Shown: positions 33,685 to 46,000 of the stretch, piece by piece | How the letters are laid out: each line of letters starts with the position of its first letter | Numbering within the stretch: the first letter of the stretch is position 1 | From: Sphaerosporella brunnea | Taxonomy: Eukaryota > Ascomycota > Pezizomycetes > Pezizales > Pyronemataceae | Length of the DNA: 64,000 nucleotides | NCBI GenBank assembly: GCA_008704415.1 | Contig: VXIS01000068.1 | Span: 62,001-126,000, forward strand | Reading direction: 5' to 3' | Program-made: the position numbers and the translations under genes | The notes under the pieces: generated by a model | Databases searched by the model: none | Told to the model about the DNA's origin: nothing | The model's input: only the letters and a program-made list of their open reading frames with translations

Positions 33685-34274
33685 TTATTGAATATGCTTA
33701 GTAATGGCCCAGCTCGGGGCAACTGGTGTTTTAATATCGAAGGTGGGAGGTCGAGGCGTGCAGCCCAAAATCGTGATATTTTGATCTGAAATCCTGGGAA
33801 ATGTGGCCCTGCCTGAGCTGAAGTTAATTTTTTGTGGTCCCAGCAGCTTTTTCAATATCACAGTCATCCTTGCATCTTCAACCTCCTGCTGCAGTCTCCA
33901 CCAAGCCGAGCCCGGCGTCAAATCCTTCCTTTCGATGACTCCTCCGGCTCGTTCTACGACGACGTCACCTGAAGGCAGATGATGAATTATGCAGTGTGCT
34001 GTTACTGCTATTGCCCTGGCAAAGCTGCTTTGTCTCCGCTATCGACTTTTGGGTGCTTGGCTTTGCCTTTTCCTTCGGCGTCGGGAGGTTTGCCGTCCGA
34101 GATTGGTGAGGCGATAAGGGCAAACATAAGAGTCGGAGGGACCATGTCCTCTGGTTCTTCATGCAAGAGCTCCCGATCGAAACTCGGAACGGAAGTGTTA
34201 CCATGACCACGGAAATACGGGGGCGGCGGAGAGCGAACCGGTGAGGTGAGAGGTCTGACAATGGTTTTCTGCAA
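33685..34274 (-). CDS. hypothetical protein, probably two exons
   Basis: A minus-strand ATG frame at 34274 (MQKTIVRPLTSPVRSPPPPY, then FDRELLHEEPEDMVPPTLMF) and a downstream frame ending at 33685 (SGDVVVERAGGVIERKDLTP, then WWRLQQEVEDARMTVILKKL, PRISDQNITILGCTPRPPT) both have natural composition. A CTGCCTTCAG acceptor lies at the start of the second, but I could not fix the donor. No family recognised. It may be a small fungal gene or a relic. Confidence 0.3.
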
Positions 34275-34294
34275 TTCCTGGTCCTTTCTGTCAC

Positions 34295-35206
34295 TCCTTT
34301 GCAGCTGTAGAAGATGGTTATTTGCTAGCGTCGAGGCTGAAGGGAGGATTCAGTGGACGGGCGTGTGTGTGTGTGTAATCAAATTTATCGTCCGCATGCA
34401 ACTTTTACAGATTATGGCAGACCCACTACCCGGCCCCTCCCGTATCCTGTCCGCCGCCTTATTGATGTGATCTCATGCGGACACCCTGGGCAGCATCGGG
34501 CGTGGCTTGTGATGTCGTCTGTAGTTCCCACGTCCAGCAAGGAGGCAGAGCAGCAGATGGAGATGGCGGGTGTCGCAACTGTCACAGGCTCACAGCGTAG
34601 CTTGCAAGCAGCAAAGGATGGTGAGTGTGGCATGCAAGGCGAAGATGGAGGAAGGCAGGAGCGGAGGGGACGGCGGCCAACCTCGCGGAGCCCTCTATGG
34701 CACCCCGCCAACATCCGGGCTCGCGGCCTCTCCCCTAGTTGAGTTTTGGCCTTCCCGCATCTCGGCTGGTACTCGTACCATGATGCATCACATCGTTTCA
34801 TGGGTTCGGATCCTTCATTGTCGAACACGGTCGACACGGTAATGCTCTCTGGAAGCGTGTCCAAAGCTGTTTTCGTCAAGCTTCTGTTCCAAACAGAGAC
34901 TCAAGGACTCAGCACAGAGCATAGCTTATCACTCGTGTCTGCCGCAATGCTCCGCAGAGCGAACCGAAAACTTTTGTTTATCAACAACCTTGCAACCCGC
35001 CACCGCACGCCAAAGGAAGAAGCAAGTAGCAGGAAATGAAGAAAAAGAGAAATACAGGTATTCACCCTCCGGCCCCACCGCGCCCTACACACTAATGCAA
35101 TCTAGCATCTCCGCAAGCTCCACATAACGTCCGTTTCACACGTGTGACGCCAATCATCATCGACAACATACCCCCAACCCTCAATTCTCCTAAGCGGCGC
35201 GGTGTT
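34295..35206. other. gene-free stretch
   Basis: No recognised gene; frames are short and overlap on both strands. The right end adjoins the NAA15 stop codon and presumably holds its 3' UTR. Confidence 0.45.
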
Positions 35207-37840
35207 CTACTTCGCGCCCTTAAAAACCTTTGCCAACGGGAACTTGGCCGCTGCCTTCGTCTTGTATCCGTTCTCATCGACACCGAAAGAGTACAATAGC
35301 TTCAGCCCCTCGTTTGCCTCGTCCAACGTGGTGCTTTCAATGTCTAGAACCGACAACAGAGGTGACATGTCTTTCTTCGCCTCAGGCTTCAACACGCTGC
35401 GTATCCGCAGTGCTAACAGCGGTTAGTCTTTGAGCTTGCTTTGTTGGGGAACGAGATTACCTGAGCGAACGTGTGCAGCACTATCTTTGTTCTTCTCCAA
35501 GAACTCGTCGTTGTACGCAGACAATTCCGTGTCCTTGGAAAGGATCTTCTCGACCTCCTCGAGCAGGGCCTCTCGAGTCTCAGGAGCCTTGAATTCCTCC
35601 TCAGCCGGGAGGGTGTTGACGGCATGCCTTAACCGCACCACCATCTCGTGCACTCGAGGGTCTTCAGGTGTCGCCAGCTCGCGGGCCTTGTTGAGGCAGT
35701 TCAAGGCAAGTGTCCACTGCCGCCTCCGGATCTGGACCTCGAACCCAGCGATTTGGGCTTCTAACCGCTCGGGAGACATCTCAAGAAGGGGCTTCAGCCA
35801 TTTGGCGGCTTCCTCGAGGGGAGTCTCGGTCCTCGCAAGAGCGATACCATGAGGGTCGGGGTCCTCCTTCTTGACCTCACCCTCGGCAACCTGTGCGTTC
35901 TTATTTTTGTCGTCCTTCTTGGCTGCCGCAAGGGCCGCGGCCCGCTCCTGTGCCTTTTGCGCATCCTTCTTGGCCTTCTTCAAGGCGCGCTTGCGCTCAG
36001 CATCAGTCATCTTCTCGTACCTGGCGGCGTCGCCGTTCGCCAAGGCGCCTTGTGCAAGGCATGGCATGTCGGCGAGCTTGATGTACGCCCCGATAGCCCC
36101 CAGTGCTGCGCGCACGAACATGGGGTGGGATCGGAGGGAGTCCTCCCACTTGAGCATGTCGATGTACGCCCGGATTTGACCCTTGCGGAGCGAAAATGAG
36201 TGGAAGTCAAACTGGTCCTCGGTCCAGACTTCGAAGATCTCCCAGAGGGACTGGTACCGCTTCAACGCCAGGCTGAGCAGGTTCTGGCGCATGTAGGATT
36301 CGGCATCCTCGGCGACGTACCACACGCACTGCATTTCGAGCAAATCGCCAAGAGGCCCTCCGTTGGCCTCGTTCCGGGTGAACAAGCTCATTGTCTTCAG
36401 GGCATCTTCGTTCTGGTCGTTCCGTAGCTGGTACTTAGCAGTCTTGGTGTTGATGTACCGGTCACTCTTGTCCAGGATCCTGGCTTCGTCCATCTTCTGA
36501 GCGGCCTTCTGGAGGTCTCCGGCGTGCTTGTACACCCTGGCAGTGGTCATGTGAAACTCCACAGTATTAGGGGCAAGTTTGAGAGCCTTGTTGAGGCACT
36601 CTAGAGCTTTGTCCATGTTCCTTGTGCGGTAGTGGTCATAGTGCTGGGCAAGGAAGTACAACGTCCACAGCCTGAACTGTGAAGGGCCGGAGCCATTGGT
36701 CTCGCCATTTTCTTTTCCTTGCTCCTGGGCTTCATTGTAAGAGTTGACGAGCTCAAAAATGGTTTGCCGCTTAGCATCGTCTGCATACAAGGCCTTGATG
36801 TTGGCGAAGGTTGAAGGAACGCCTTTCTTGAGCTTGGCGGAGAGGTATGCGTTTGCAGCTTCCCGGAACTCGTCACCTTCTAGGAAGTCCAGAGGAATCC
36901 GTCTAGGAGCGTCACTCCTCTCAAACTTGTTCGCGTACTCATCATAAATCGCCTTAGCCTCATGTCTGTTCTTCGGAGCGATGCCCATCGCCTTCTCCAG
37001 CTCAGCATAGTAATCCCTTCGTTCCGGGTTCCGATCGAGCAGTATGCGGTAGGCCTGCTGCGCCTCCTCTTTCCGGCCTAGCTTCAACAGATATTCCGCC
37101 CGCAACTCCAAAAGCGCAACCTTGTCCAGACAGTTCTTCGCCATGCTCTCCAAATGCTCCAATGCCCGCCCGATGTCCCCTGAGTCGGCGATGATCCTGT
37201 TCTTGTACAAGGCGGTTTCCCAGTGCTCGATGTCCCACTTGGGCACATTTCCCTGGATAGTCTCCTCATACTTGATCAGCACCTTCTCCGCCTCATCGAG
37301 CTGTCCGGCGAGATGGTACGCGATTGCAACAGCAGTCCAGTTCTGCCGCAGCTGTGGGCGAGTCTGCAGAATCGACTTGCGGGTCTCGACATAGCCATCA
37401 TAGTTCCGCATCTGGATCTGGAGCAAGGCCAGGTCTCGGAGGATCTGCTGCGAATCCGGCTCGAAGCGCAGAGCCATCTTGTAAGCTTTGATTGATTCCT
37501 CAAAGTTCTTCTCGGACCGGTAGAGGAGCCCATAAACGTGCCAGCAGACGTGCGACTTCATGTCTTGCCTCAAGGCATCCTTTGCGATCGCGAAAGCCTC
37601 CTCGGTCTTACCGAGGGAGTTCGTGATCAACCCCTTCATCGCCAAGGTTTCGCCATGTTTGGGGTTCTTTCGTAGAATTTGCTGCGAGTGATTGTTAATG
37701 CCGAGTCCACCACAAAGAAGTCGGAGCTAACTGACCTCACAGGTCTTCAAACCCTTCTTGTACTGCTTCTGTTCGTAACACTTTAATACTTGGCGGAACA
37801 AAGAGGCATCCTTCGATGCCAAGGGCTGTGATGTCGGCAT
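35207..37840 (-). CDS. NAA15: NatA N-terminal acetyltransferase auxiliary subunit
   Basis: Minus-strand exons 37840-37736, 37681-35461, 35412-35207 give 843 aa. It is the ribosome-anchoring TPR scaffold that holds catalytic Naa10 and acetylates nascent N-termini. The N-terminus (SLFRQVLKCYEQKQYKKGLK, then ILRKNPKHGETLAMKGL) and the helical repeats (YGLLYRSEKNFEESIKAYKM, YEETIQGNVPKWDIEHWETA) are family-specific. A Lys/Ala-rich basic stretch near residues 595-640 corresponds to the charged segment in other Naa15 proteins, and the length is normal. The start was chosen at MPTSQPLASKD, the first Met before the conserved block; an in-frame upstream Met at 37981 is possible but lacks conservation. 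It is divergent from RVB2 with ~445 bp between start codons. Confidence 0.93.
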
Positions 37841-38179
37841 GGCGGCGACAGCTGTACCGACCACAAAGGTGGAAGAGGGTGGAGTGTTGCTTGGCGGGAG
37901 AGCCCTGCGGGAAAAGTTAGCTGACGTGCAAGTGCGACGACTGCAGGATTCCGCCGCAACAACGGACCCAGCAATTCCCACGGGTGTTCAAAGGAATGAA
38001 TGAACAAAGTGAATGTGAGTGTTTTGGGGGGTTTTGGTGATGTGGATGAGGTGGCAAGCTGAGAGCGAGGCGAGTCCCTTTAGCAAGGTGGGAGTGGTGC
38101 AGTTATGGGTGGGGGGCGGCTCTACATAAACGCACAGCAAAGCCACAAGTGCATCATCATAACTTAACCCGCCGGGTAA

Positions 38180-39802
<1,623 letters not shown>

Positions 39803-40284
39803 TATGGAGTTTCCGTGGTTGTTCTGGGATGGCGTATTTCCTTTTTACTCCTCACTTCCTTTACATTGCTTTGTTTGGGCTTCTATTGCATTTTGTTCCA
39901 CGGTGGTAGAGAAAAATCTGTACGTTATTAATGCCAGACATGAGATAGCACTCGCTAAATTTTAGACTGCCTCTATATATTTCATCGCCCATTCTTCCCC
40001 ACATTCGGTGAGATCGGAAAGCATTCTTGCTCCACCCAGGATCAAGAAATAACGGCGCATATCAAAACAACTCACTCTGAATCACGCATAGATCACCAGT
40101 CTCGTCACTCCATTTCTCTAGAGCTGTGCATACATCCGCCTACGATCATCATCATTTGCTCATTATAAAACGCCATATTCCCTTTCTCACTCCAACCAAT
40201 TCACTTACACCGTTTCTCGACGATGTTTGCACCTGTGTTTCCGCGTCAGCACTGCGCTGCTGGGGTTGCATTAAAAGATGGCTG
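39803..40284. other. intergenic after RVB2
   Basis: AT-rich 3' flank. No gene recognised; the ARP4 relic ends at the right border. Confidence 0.5.
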
Positions 40285-41090
40285 TTATGGGATAAACATA
40301 CCATGCTCCTTCTTGCTGATCCACAGCTGATGGAAGTTGCGCAAACTGGCCAAGATACCTCCATCTAGCCAGGTAGTATACCTGCGCTTAACGGGTATCT
40401 GAGAGGCCAACATTTTGACGTGAGGCTTAGGAAACGTGTTTTCAAGCTCGTACAGGGTACGTTCATTGAACTGGTAGAGCAGACTTCCAGCGCCTGTGAC
40501 GACAACTGGTTGAGTATGATCTGCTTGATATCCACGTCGACATCCTTCATTGCAGTAAACACTTTGAGCCCAAGTGTGTGCTTAGGATAGGGATGGGTGA
40601 TATTGGCGGAAGCCAGCATACTGCGTGGCGTAAAGATTCCTTCCATTATACGGAACCGATCAAGGCCGAACAGCATGTTGTAGCCATCCAGGAACTCGAC
40701 AGAGCGGGTGGCAGCGACATTCGGGACGCTCTTCGGCATGGTCGCAAGAAGCGAACCAAAACCTGGTCATGCCTGTGCGCAGCACTCTTTGAACTCGGTG
40801 AGCACACGTTCCTCCTCAAAGGGCCCGAAGCTTTCGGTGGGAGCCTGTCCCCTGGCCGTAACCTTCGCCGGCTTTTCGAGATCGACACTGATTCGACAGT
40901 AGCTTTACTCAGCACCTGATCATGGGGAGTGATGGAAATTCCCATATTAGTCAGATGGGTGCTGATCTGGTTGCTCAGGAGTCAGTGCTGACAACCCTTT
41001 TTTAGCACGTAACCATCGTCGACGTGCGTTGGCCGCTCCCACATTGACGATGAGCGCAGTAGATTCGCCAAAGCCAGCATTGCGCACTAG
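40285..41090 (-). pseudogene. decayed ARP4 (actin-related protein 4) copy
   Basis: Minus strand, intron-free and in several frames. The actin-fold segments, in order, are GFGESTALIVNVGA, VDDGYVLKKGCQH followed by TGA (40984-40982), LTEFKECCAQAWPGFGSLL, VEFLDGYNMLFGLDRFRIME, THPYPKHTLGL, DVDIKQIILNQ, a frameshift near 40505, VVTGAGSLLYQF, and WLDGGILASLRNFHQLWISK, ending at TAA. The DGYN..FG.DRFRI-EG and THP...TLGL strings are Arp4 signatures, not conventional actin. The N-terminal third is absent. Lack of introns and multiple lesions suggest a dead retrocopy or duplicate; the functional ARP4 is presumably elsewhere. Confidence 0.8.
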
Positions 41091-41890
41091 GTAAAAAGCT
41101 AGAACATCAAATCCTCGAATGCTACCTCAATGATCTTTTTCCAATTTTTTTTAGAGTTCCGGATTAGCTTTATGACCAGCTCTTGCACCAGGTGTGAAGT
41201 GAACGGGAGGGGTCACAAACAAGAGAGCCGTGTCCCAATCAGCTACTGCAAAGGAACCCAGTGTAGCGGTGAGGGCTGGAAACAGAAGGGAGGGCTTAAG
41301 GTACCTGTGTACGAAGGAACAATAGATAGGAGGCAGAAACAGGAAATCCAAGGGGCAGAGGGAAGAGATGCTACGCCCAGGATTTGAGATTCAAGAGTGG
41401 AACAAGAAGTATTCCAAATCAAATATGAAGGTTTGTTTAGTGAAGAAGAAAGAAAAGGAAAAGGAAACTACAAAGCAGAGGCAAAAACCTCTTTAAATAC
41501 TAAAGTTCTAACGTGTACGTCGAAGAAAGTTAAAAAACAAAACAAATCACAGATCATCACGCGGTCATGGTGCAAGTTTATTTTTTCAATGTAGTTTTGA
41601 GTCAGACTCTGTATTGTTTCCTAAAAGCATAAGCTTAAACTAAACGTACGTAGTGTGGTTAGTGACGATGGTATGTAATACTCGGCGACCTCGATAAACA
41701 TTCGAGTGATGAGCTGTGAACATGATTTCAATTGATATTCGGAATAGATCAATTCCAACTCAATCCCTCTCCTCCAGCCTGCGAATTCTTTGCTCTCGAG
41801 CAACTGGAAATGGCCAGCAAAGAAGCCCAGCCACCAGCTGTCTGCTTCACATGAACACTTCTTCTCCCCCCCCCCCCACAAACCCGCAAC

Positions 41891-42534
41891 ATGTTCCGAC
41901 GCCATCCCCTCTTCCTCACTCTAAGCACCCTTACCACCCTCTCAATCGGCATCTACGCCGACTACCGACTCCGCGATCTCGAGCGCCGGTACCCCACCAA
42001 TTCCTTCCCGCCACCTCCACTCGTCCACAGCCCCTACGATACCTTCCTCGTGGCTACGCGACTCCCCGCCTCCTCTGTACAACTATCAACAGACGCCTGA
42101 ACCCGCCACTTTCCTTCCACCCGTCCGCTCCAGCTCGAAGCAAAAGCCTTTTCTCCCTTCTCTTCCACCACCATAGATACCAGCGCCTCTGAGTTCCATG
42201 CCGGACAGCAGTTACTGAATGGGGTGTTTACCGTGAAGCAGGCTGGCAAGGAGCGGATAGTGGGTGGAGTATGGCGGATGGAGCGGTGAGATTCTTCGAG
42301 GTTGTTGCCGGGTGGGGCTATCCATGGCGGTTGATCAGTGCACACTGGTGGGAAGTTTCCCAGGATGGGGGAAGGTGAGGTTTAGGTACGTTCAGTATTA
42401 CAGGGATACCTCCGGAGATCAGAAAAGAGTTCCTGGTGGGTGGGGAGTGTTATAGGGGGTATGCGAGGTATTTGCTTGATGCGGCGTTGAGGGAATTGGA
42501 GGAAAGGCAAGCTGCCTCCCGTCATAATTCTTGA
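41891..42534 (+). pseudogene. broken fungal gene of unknown function
   Basis: It begins with a plausible ATG and a hydrophobic leader (FRRHPLFLTLSTLTTLSIGI). It reads through an in-frame TGA (42098-42100) into LEAKAFSPFSSTTIDTSASE and AGQQLLNGVFTVKQAGKERI, then shifts frame near 42275 to ADGAVRFFEVVAGWGYPWRL, near 42370 to VRFRYVQYY, and near 42412 to PPEIRKEFLVGGECYRGYAR and YLLDAALRELEERQAASR before a stop. All parts lie in order on one strand, so they belonged to one gene. I do not recognise the family. Indels could be real decay or sequencing errors. Confidence 0.55.
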
Positions 42535-42706
42535 GATATACTGTAAATTTGATAGATGGCGCGGCCATTACTAAACTCAACCCTGAACTCGAAAAAAACA
42601 AAACGCACAAACGAAATTCGCAGCAACACAAGCAGAGAATGGCAATTTCCCGATCTCAAATCCAAATACGCAAGAACCTGCAATTCCATACTATTCACCA
42701 AGCACC

Positions 42707-43999
42707 TTACCTGCCCCAAGGAGCGGTATTCATTGCAATCGCACTCCGCCAGGCACTTTCCAGCCCGCCGTAGTCGCCTGAATTGCTGCTGCTGCTAGGA
42801 GGGTACACCTCCGGACTCGGCACAACAACCGGTCTATCGCCTGGCTCAAAGTAGTAGACTTCTCCGAGCGAACTGGATTGGGTGATGCGTGATCTGCTAC
42901 ATTCAAGGTCCTCGTCACTGCAGAACTCATCTTCGAATCCATCCTCAGAATATGTCGATGAGAGCGGTGGAGAGTCATTCATCATCGTCTGCCAGTCAAT
43001 ACTTTCGCAACCCGGAGCTAGCATTCCAAACGCAAAGCGTTCATCTTCATGAACGACTCCACGGCGAATCCCGATCTCCTCGCAGAGCCGCTCGACAAAA
43101 TCGGCATCACAGCCGCGGAAGCTAACACGCAGAATGTCACGAGCAGGGCCAACAAGGGACACTGGGAGGTCACCAAGAGTGCCGAGCTTGCGGATATCGG
43201 CGTTGACGGCAACAAAGGTGCTGATCATGGCGTCGAAGTCGGCCGAGATATTCTCCAGGAACTCTTCGTCCTCAAGTGTGTACTTGAAACCGTTGAGCAA
43301 GGGGATGGCAGTTATAGTGGGCGATAGATCAAAGTCAATGTAAGCGCCTGGCGCATGTTCCTGCGCCAGCGACGCGGCGAGTTGGGTCCGCACTGCGACC
43401 TTGCCCCCATCGTAAGAGTGGCGGTAGGACTTCATCTGGTCTTTGCCGTTGTTCAGGAATGCCCGCATCGCGAAGGAGACTTGGTTCATGACCTGGGCCG
43501 GAGCCGCAGGGCCATGAGAGAAGAAGCGAGCTCCACCGCCAATGGAGTATCCGCCGGCTGTACGCGGGAATGCACCACCGATGAGGGTAGGGCGAAGGGT
43601 AGACGCGAAGGGGGAGGCGGTAGTAAGCCTGCTTGCTACTGCGGTACGAACCGAGGGTCCGGTGCGAGCTGCACGCGGGGCGGTGTCCGCAGCAAAACGG
43701 AGGAGGTTCTTGACCGAGGTAGAGTACCAGCGGCCGCCGACCTTTTGGCGGAGAGCAGGATGGAGGTTGGCATTGCGGGGAAGCTTGGCGTAGACTGGTT
43801 CGAGAACTTTGGTGGTAGTGGTTTGAGCTTTGGGGATATGGGCTTTGAGCAGTGATATGCCCTTTTTCATGGCCGCGCTGAGACAGGTCAGCGTGAGCTC
43901 GCTCGCGGATCGGAGCTAAGCTGTTCCGTCCGGACGCCGCGAAGAAAGGAAGCCGGCTCACCGTAGGAAGCGCAACGGGATGTGCGCCCCAGCCGCCAT
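42707..43999 (-). CDS. conserved fungal protein annotated as 'casein kinase II beta 2 subunit'
   Basis: Exons 43999-43962 and 43877-42707 on the minus strand give 402 aa. Diagnostic strings include SPFASTLRPTLIGGAFPRTA, GGARFFSHGPAAPAQVMNQV, IDFDLSPTITAIPLL, LGTLGDLPVSL, FRGCDADFVERLCEEIGIRR and GVVHEDERF. These match a protein widely present in Pezizomycotina databases under the casein kinase II beta 2 name. It lacks the zinc-binding Cys motif of true CK2-beta, so the name is historical and the function unproven. An Arg/Ser/Ala-rich N-terminus (RRWYST-like context) could be a mitochondrial presequence. Intron 1 (85 nt) was placed to join MAAGAHIPLRFLR to AAMKKGISLL. Confidence 0.8.
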
Positions 44000-44370
44000 T
44001 GTTGCTGCTTGATATGAAAAAGCGTGGGGATGCCGCGATGCTGATTGACAGGTTGGGGAGGCGGTGAGTTGAGTGAGTGGAGGTGGGGAGGCGGCAGCTT
44101 AAGAGGGGACCGTGGTGGCGAAGTCCTCGGCGCGCACAGCCACGGGTGCTCTCGCATGGAATTTAGCCGACGCTGCCAAGCCACGCCAGGCTAGCGCACT
44201 TGAACGTGCAACTTAAAAACTTTCCCTCGTTCTCATCTTCTCTTCCGTCCCCGACTTTCATCGCCCTCTTCAACAGCGCTCAGCCATCATGCTCAATACT
44301 AACGCCTGGCCCACAGCGGTCACTTGAATGGTATGCCTTTTCCTGTCTACCCATTTCGCTATCTGTCAAT

Positions 44371-44441
44371 TGATGATACAACTCTTAACTATGAACAATC
44401 CAACTCCTACATATCGTGAGGACTTGCGAGATTCTTTCTGA
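44371..44441 (+). ncRNA. candidate box C/D snoRNA
   Basis: Box C-like TGATGA at 44371-44376 and box D CTGA at 44438-44441, about 70 nt apart, inside the first presumed intron. The terminal stem is weak and I found no certain rRNA complement. Confidence 0.35.
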
Positions 44442-44652
44442 TACGCAAAGTCTTGTTGACGCTCTGCCGCAATCAACTTCGGGGACGATGGCTAACCTTC
44501 GGTTCATCAAGCGCAGGTATCTTGTCCGCCCCAATTTAAGGACCTCTTTCTCCGGCACTTGCCGTGTGGATTGTCCATCAAGGCTTCCGCACGGCCAAAT
44601 TTTAATAGGTTAGTTAGCACCACCTGTGTACTTCTTTTCTCCAAATGCTTCC

Positions 44653-44749
44653 TGTTGGGGTGATGATGCTCTTGACATGCTATGCTCTTGCGGAATACAT
44701 ACTGTCGAACACTGTCTATTTTATAAGTTTCAGCCTTGTCTGACCAACA
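44653..44749 (+). ncRNA. box C/D snoRNA, snR41/SNORD32-like
   Basis: A terminal stem TGTTGG (44653-44658) / CCAACA (44744-44749) encloses box C GTGATGA (44660-44666) and box D CTGA (44740-44743). Directly upstream of box D, AAGTTTCAGCCTTG is complementary to the universally conserved 18S rRNA segment CAAGGCTGAAACTT. By the box D+5 rule the target is the G in GCAAG-GCTG, which corresponds to the 2'-O-methyl site served by yeast snR41 and human SNORD32A. The assignment rests on recalled rRNA sequence, not an alignment. Confidence 0.75.
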
Positions 44750-44960
44750 CTGTTGCATTGACGCTTGACAATCTTTCAAACTGTGTTTTGAATTTCTGCT
44801 AATCACGATGCAACTAGGTAACTACATATCTGTCCTATCTTTCGCTGCGGCATCAATTCATAGGATGAATTTTGAACGAACGGGCGGACATATCGCTCTC
44901 TCTCACCGCTTGCGGTAGCTGCGCCCACCGTACAAACCGGGTTGCTGGGAGGGGGCTTGT

Positions 44961-45045
44961 TGATGATTTCGATCGTCACCTGATTGCATTGATGCTGTGG
45001 CTTTGGTGCATGTTTTACGCACTCTCACGGGGCACAATGTACTGA
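44961..45045 (+). ncRNA. candidate box C/D snoRNA
   Basis: Box C TGATGA at 44961-44966, a possible internal CTGA at 44978-44981, and box D CTGA at 45042-45045. The spacing suits a C/D snoRNA, but the terminal stem is poor and no rRNA target was recognised. The upstream ~55 nt are repeated at 45197-45256 before another TGATGAT. Confidence 0.35.
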
Positions 45046-46000
45046 CCTGCGCGCAGTACAATTTCCAAAGACGGCTGGCTTGTCTTGCAAATAGATTCCA
45101 ATAGGTTGGTAAACACAAACTTGCATTTCTTCCTCTTGGCTTTCTATGACGAGTTTTGTTTTTATGTATTCACACTGGCTGAAACTGCCTTCCCACTGCT
45201 TGCGGTAGCCGCGGTCCATTCACACCGGATCTGCTGGGAGAGGGGCCTTGATGATACCTTTCCTTCTGATTCAAATTGTTCATATGATTTTTGTCATACA
45301 TTAGCATCCTCGAAGACCCTACTAACGAGGACTCCTTATAGAATGCGTTCGCCAACCAGAGATTGCATACTTGGACTCACAGATTCCCAATCTCGGCCGT
45401 TCGGTGCGTCTGAGTTCGCAGGTCAGTTCCCACTTCTCTTTACCTTTACCGCCCCGCCCTCAACTTGCGTTACCAGTCCAAAGGATGAAACCTTTGCTTT
45501 TTTGGGTGATCCTTAACCGGAGAAGAGCCTTCAAAAAATCTGATTTAATGAGCCTGACACGACTGTTTTCCCATTCGTTTACTCACTTCCTTTCTGTCAC
45601 CATGCATCGAACAATTGTGACTGACGTTTTCGAAAGTCTGAATAGGCACTGATCGATTCATTTATGGTTTCGATGACTTATCTATAGACTTCCTGAATTC
45701 CAAGATCTATCCACATTTTTATTTTGTTATCTGTGCTTGTGATCCCGATTCCTCAAAAGTTGAAATTTGCGAGTGCCACCAACAACCTTGATGCCGGCCG
45801 CCGATACACACTTGTGTACTGTAGATGTCAGCTTCGTGGCAAATGGCTTAAAGGCAAAGGCTGTGCAAACAACAGTGTAAAGCGTAGGGGAGGGGGGCTG
45901 AGAAATTTGAATTGTGAGAGATTCAGCTTTGTCTGAATTTCTACGGTGTTCGAATTCAATTACTGTGCTCGAACGCTCCATGTGATATCGTGTTGTCGGC

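Larger units (their letters stand above)
44230..46000 (+). ncRNA. putative spliced snoRNA host transcript
   Basis: A pyrimidine-rich leader (44222-44280) like that of ribosomal-protein genes precedes a tiny frame (MLNTNAWPTAVT) and an immediate donor GTATGC (44331). Beyond it are many candidate splice sites, no long open frame, and box C/D-like snoRNAs. Two ~58-nt segments (44908-44967 and 45197-45256) are similar, both running from CTTGCGGTAGC to TGATGAT. This is the architecture of a GAS5/UHG-type host gene whose exons are non-coding and introns release snoRNAs. Boundaries are approximate and no splicing is proven. Confidence 0.5.

Noticed and set aside
43335..43961. 208-codon minus frame overlapping the CK2-beta2-like gene
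   Set aside because: Alternative frame of the real exon; it lacks the conserved strings.
45249..45269. Further C/D snoRNA at the second TGATGAT module
   Set aside because: No box D at a suitable distance without stretching the spacing; kept only as part of the repeated module.
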